Made by a program: the position numbers and the translations under genes
Shown: one piece after another, positions 22,634-22,721 of the stretch
Layout of the letters: each line of letters opens with the position of its first letter
Numbering within the stretch: position 1 is the first letter of the stretch
Notes under the pieces: generated by a model
Told to the model about the DNA's origin: nothing
Database searches by the model: none
What the model saw: the letters and a program-made list of their open reading frames with translations, nothing else
Source of the DNA: an uncultured Collinsella sp.
GTDB lineage: Bacteria; Actinomycetota; Coriobacteriia; Coriobacteriales; Coriobacteriaceae
Length of the DNA: 22,721 bases
Assembly (NCBI GenBank): GCA_900544755.1
Contig: UQWQ01000028.1
Coordinates: 1-22,721 of the forward strand
Direction: 5' to 3'

Positions 22634-22721
22634 GACGCGACGGTGTTCGTTCGTGTTTTTGAACAGGTTGTTCGATAATTTCGGCGGCGCCATTCAGTAG
22701 CCGGCACTCGGGGACGTTCCT

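Noticed and set aside
1..22721. CRISPR array, tRNA or rRNA genes
   Set aside because: No regularly spaced repeats and no cloverleaf or rRNA-like segments were recognised on either strand.

Overview
ORGANISM. The window is GC-rich with strongly biased codons (third positions G/C). It carries a Coriobacteriia-type SerA/SerC pair, a member of a nuclease-like hypothetical family that I associate with Coriobacteriia, and short palindromic intergenic repeats of the kind found in Collinsella. I infer a gut actinobacterium of class Coriobacteriia, most likely Collinsella or a close relative. This rests on pattern recognition, not a database search.

LAYOUT. (1) 1-1202, + strand: nuclease-like hypothetical, possibly running in from the left edge. 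(2) 1550-3909, - strand: serC-serA, the first and second steps of phosphoserine synthesis, ending in a strong terminator. (3) 4040-4213, - strand: a small orphan antitoxin-like protein with a palindromic operator-like site. (4) 4400-20682, + strand: a complete type 1-like BREX phage-defence operon in the order brxA, brxB, brxC, pglX N-terminal part, HEPN gene, pglX C-terminal part, pglZ, brxL, an unknown 454-aa protein and an unknown 63-aa protein. (5) 20683-21024: intergenic repeats. (6) 21025-22599, - strand: a Wzx-like membrane flippase.

MAIN OBSERVATION. The BREX methyltransferase gene pglX is split. The methyltransferase and target-recognition part (821 aa) ends at a stop codon where the conserved C-terminal region of PglX would normally continue. 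That missing region is present as a separate, well-preserved 322-aa ORF 0.76 kb downstream, with its own ribosome binding site. Between the two halves sits a gene for a HEPN-domain protein with an intact R-x4-H ribonuclease motif. The distal part of pglX-N and the HEPN gene share a low-GC composition unlike either flank, so they look like one imported module. I propose a specificity module coupled to a HEPN RNase, analogous to the PrrC/EcoprrI arrangement.

SECOND OBSERVATION. A run of ten G residues abuts the only available start codon of brxA. A well-placed Shine-Dalgarno/GTG pair 34 bases upstream is one base out of frame with brxA and would be in frame with nine Gs. The operon's first gene, and perhaps the whole operon, therefore looks phase-variable by slipped-strand mispairing, with this copy in the frame-shifted state.

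HOW IT WORKS TOGETHER (family knowledge plus inference). BrxA, BrxB, BrxC, PglX, PglZ and BrxL form the core of type 1 BREX: PglX methylates host DNA at a non-palindromic adenine site, and the full set blocks replication of unmodified phage DNA. The HEPN protein and the two downstream unknown genes are candidate accessory functions.
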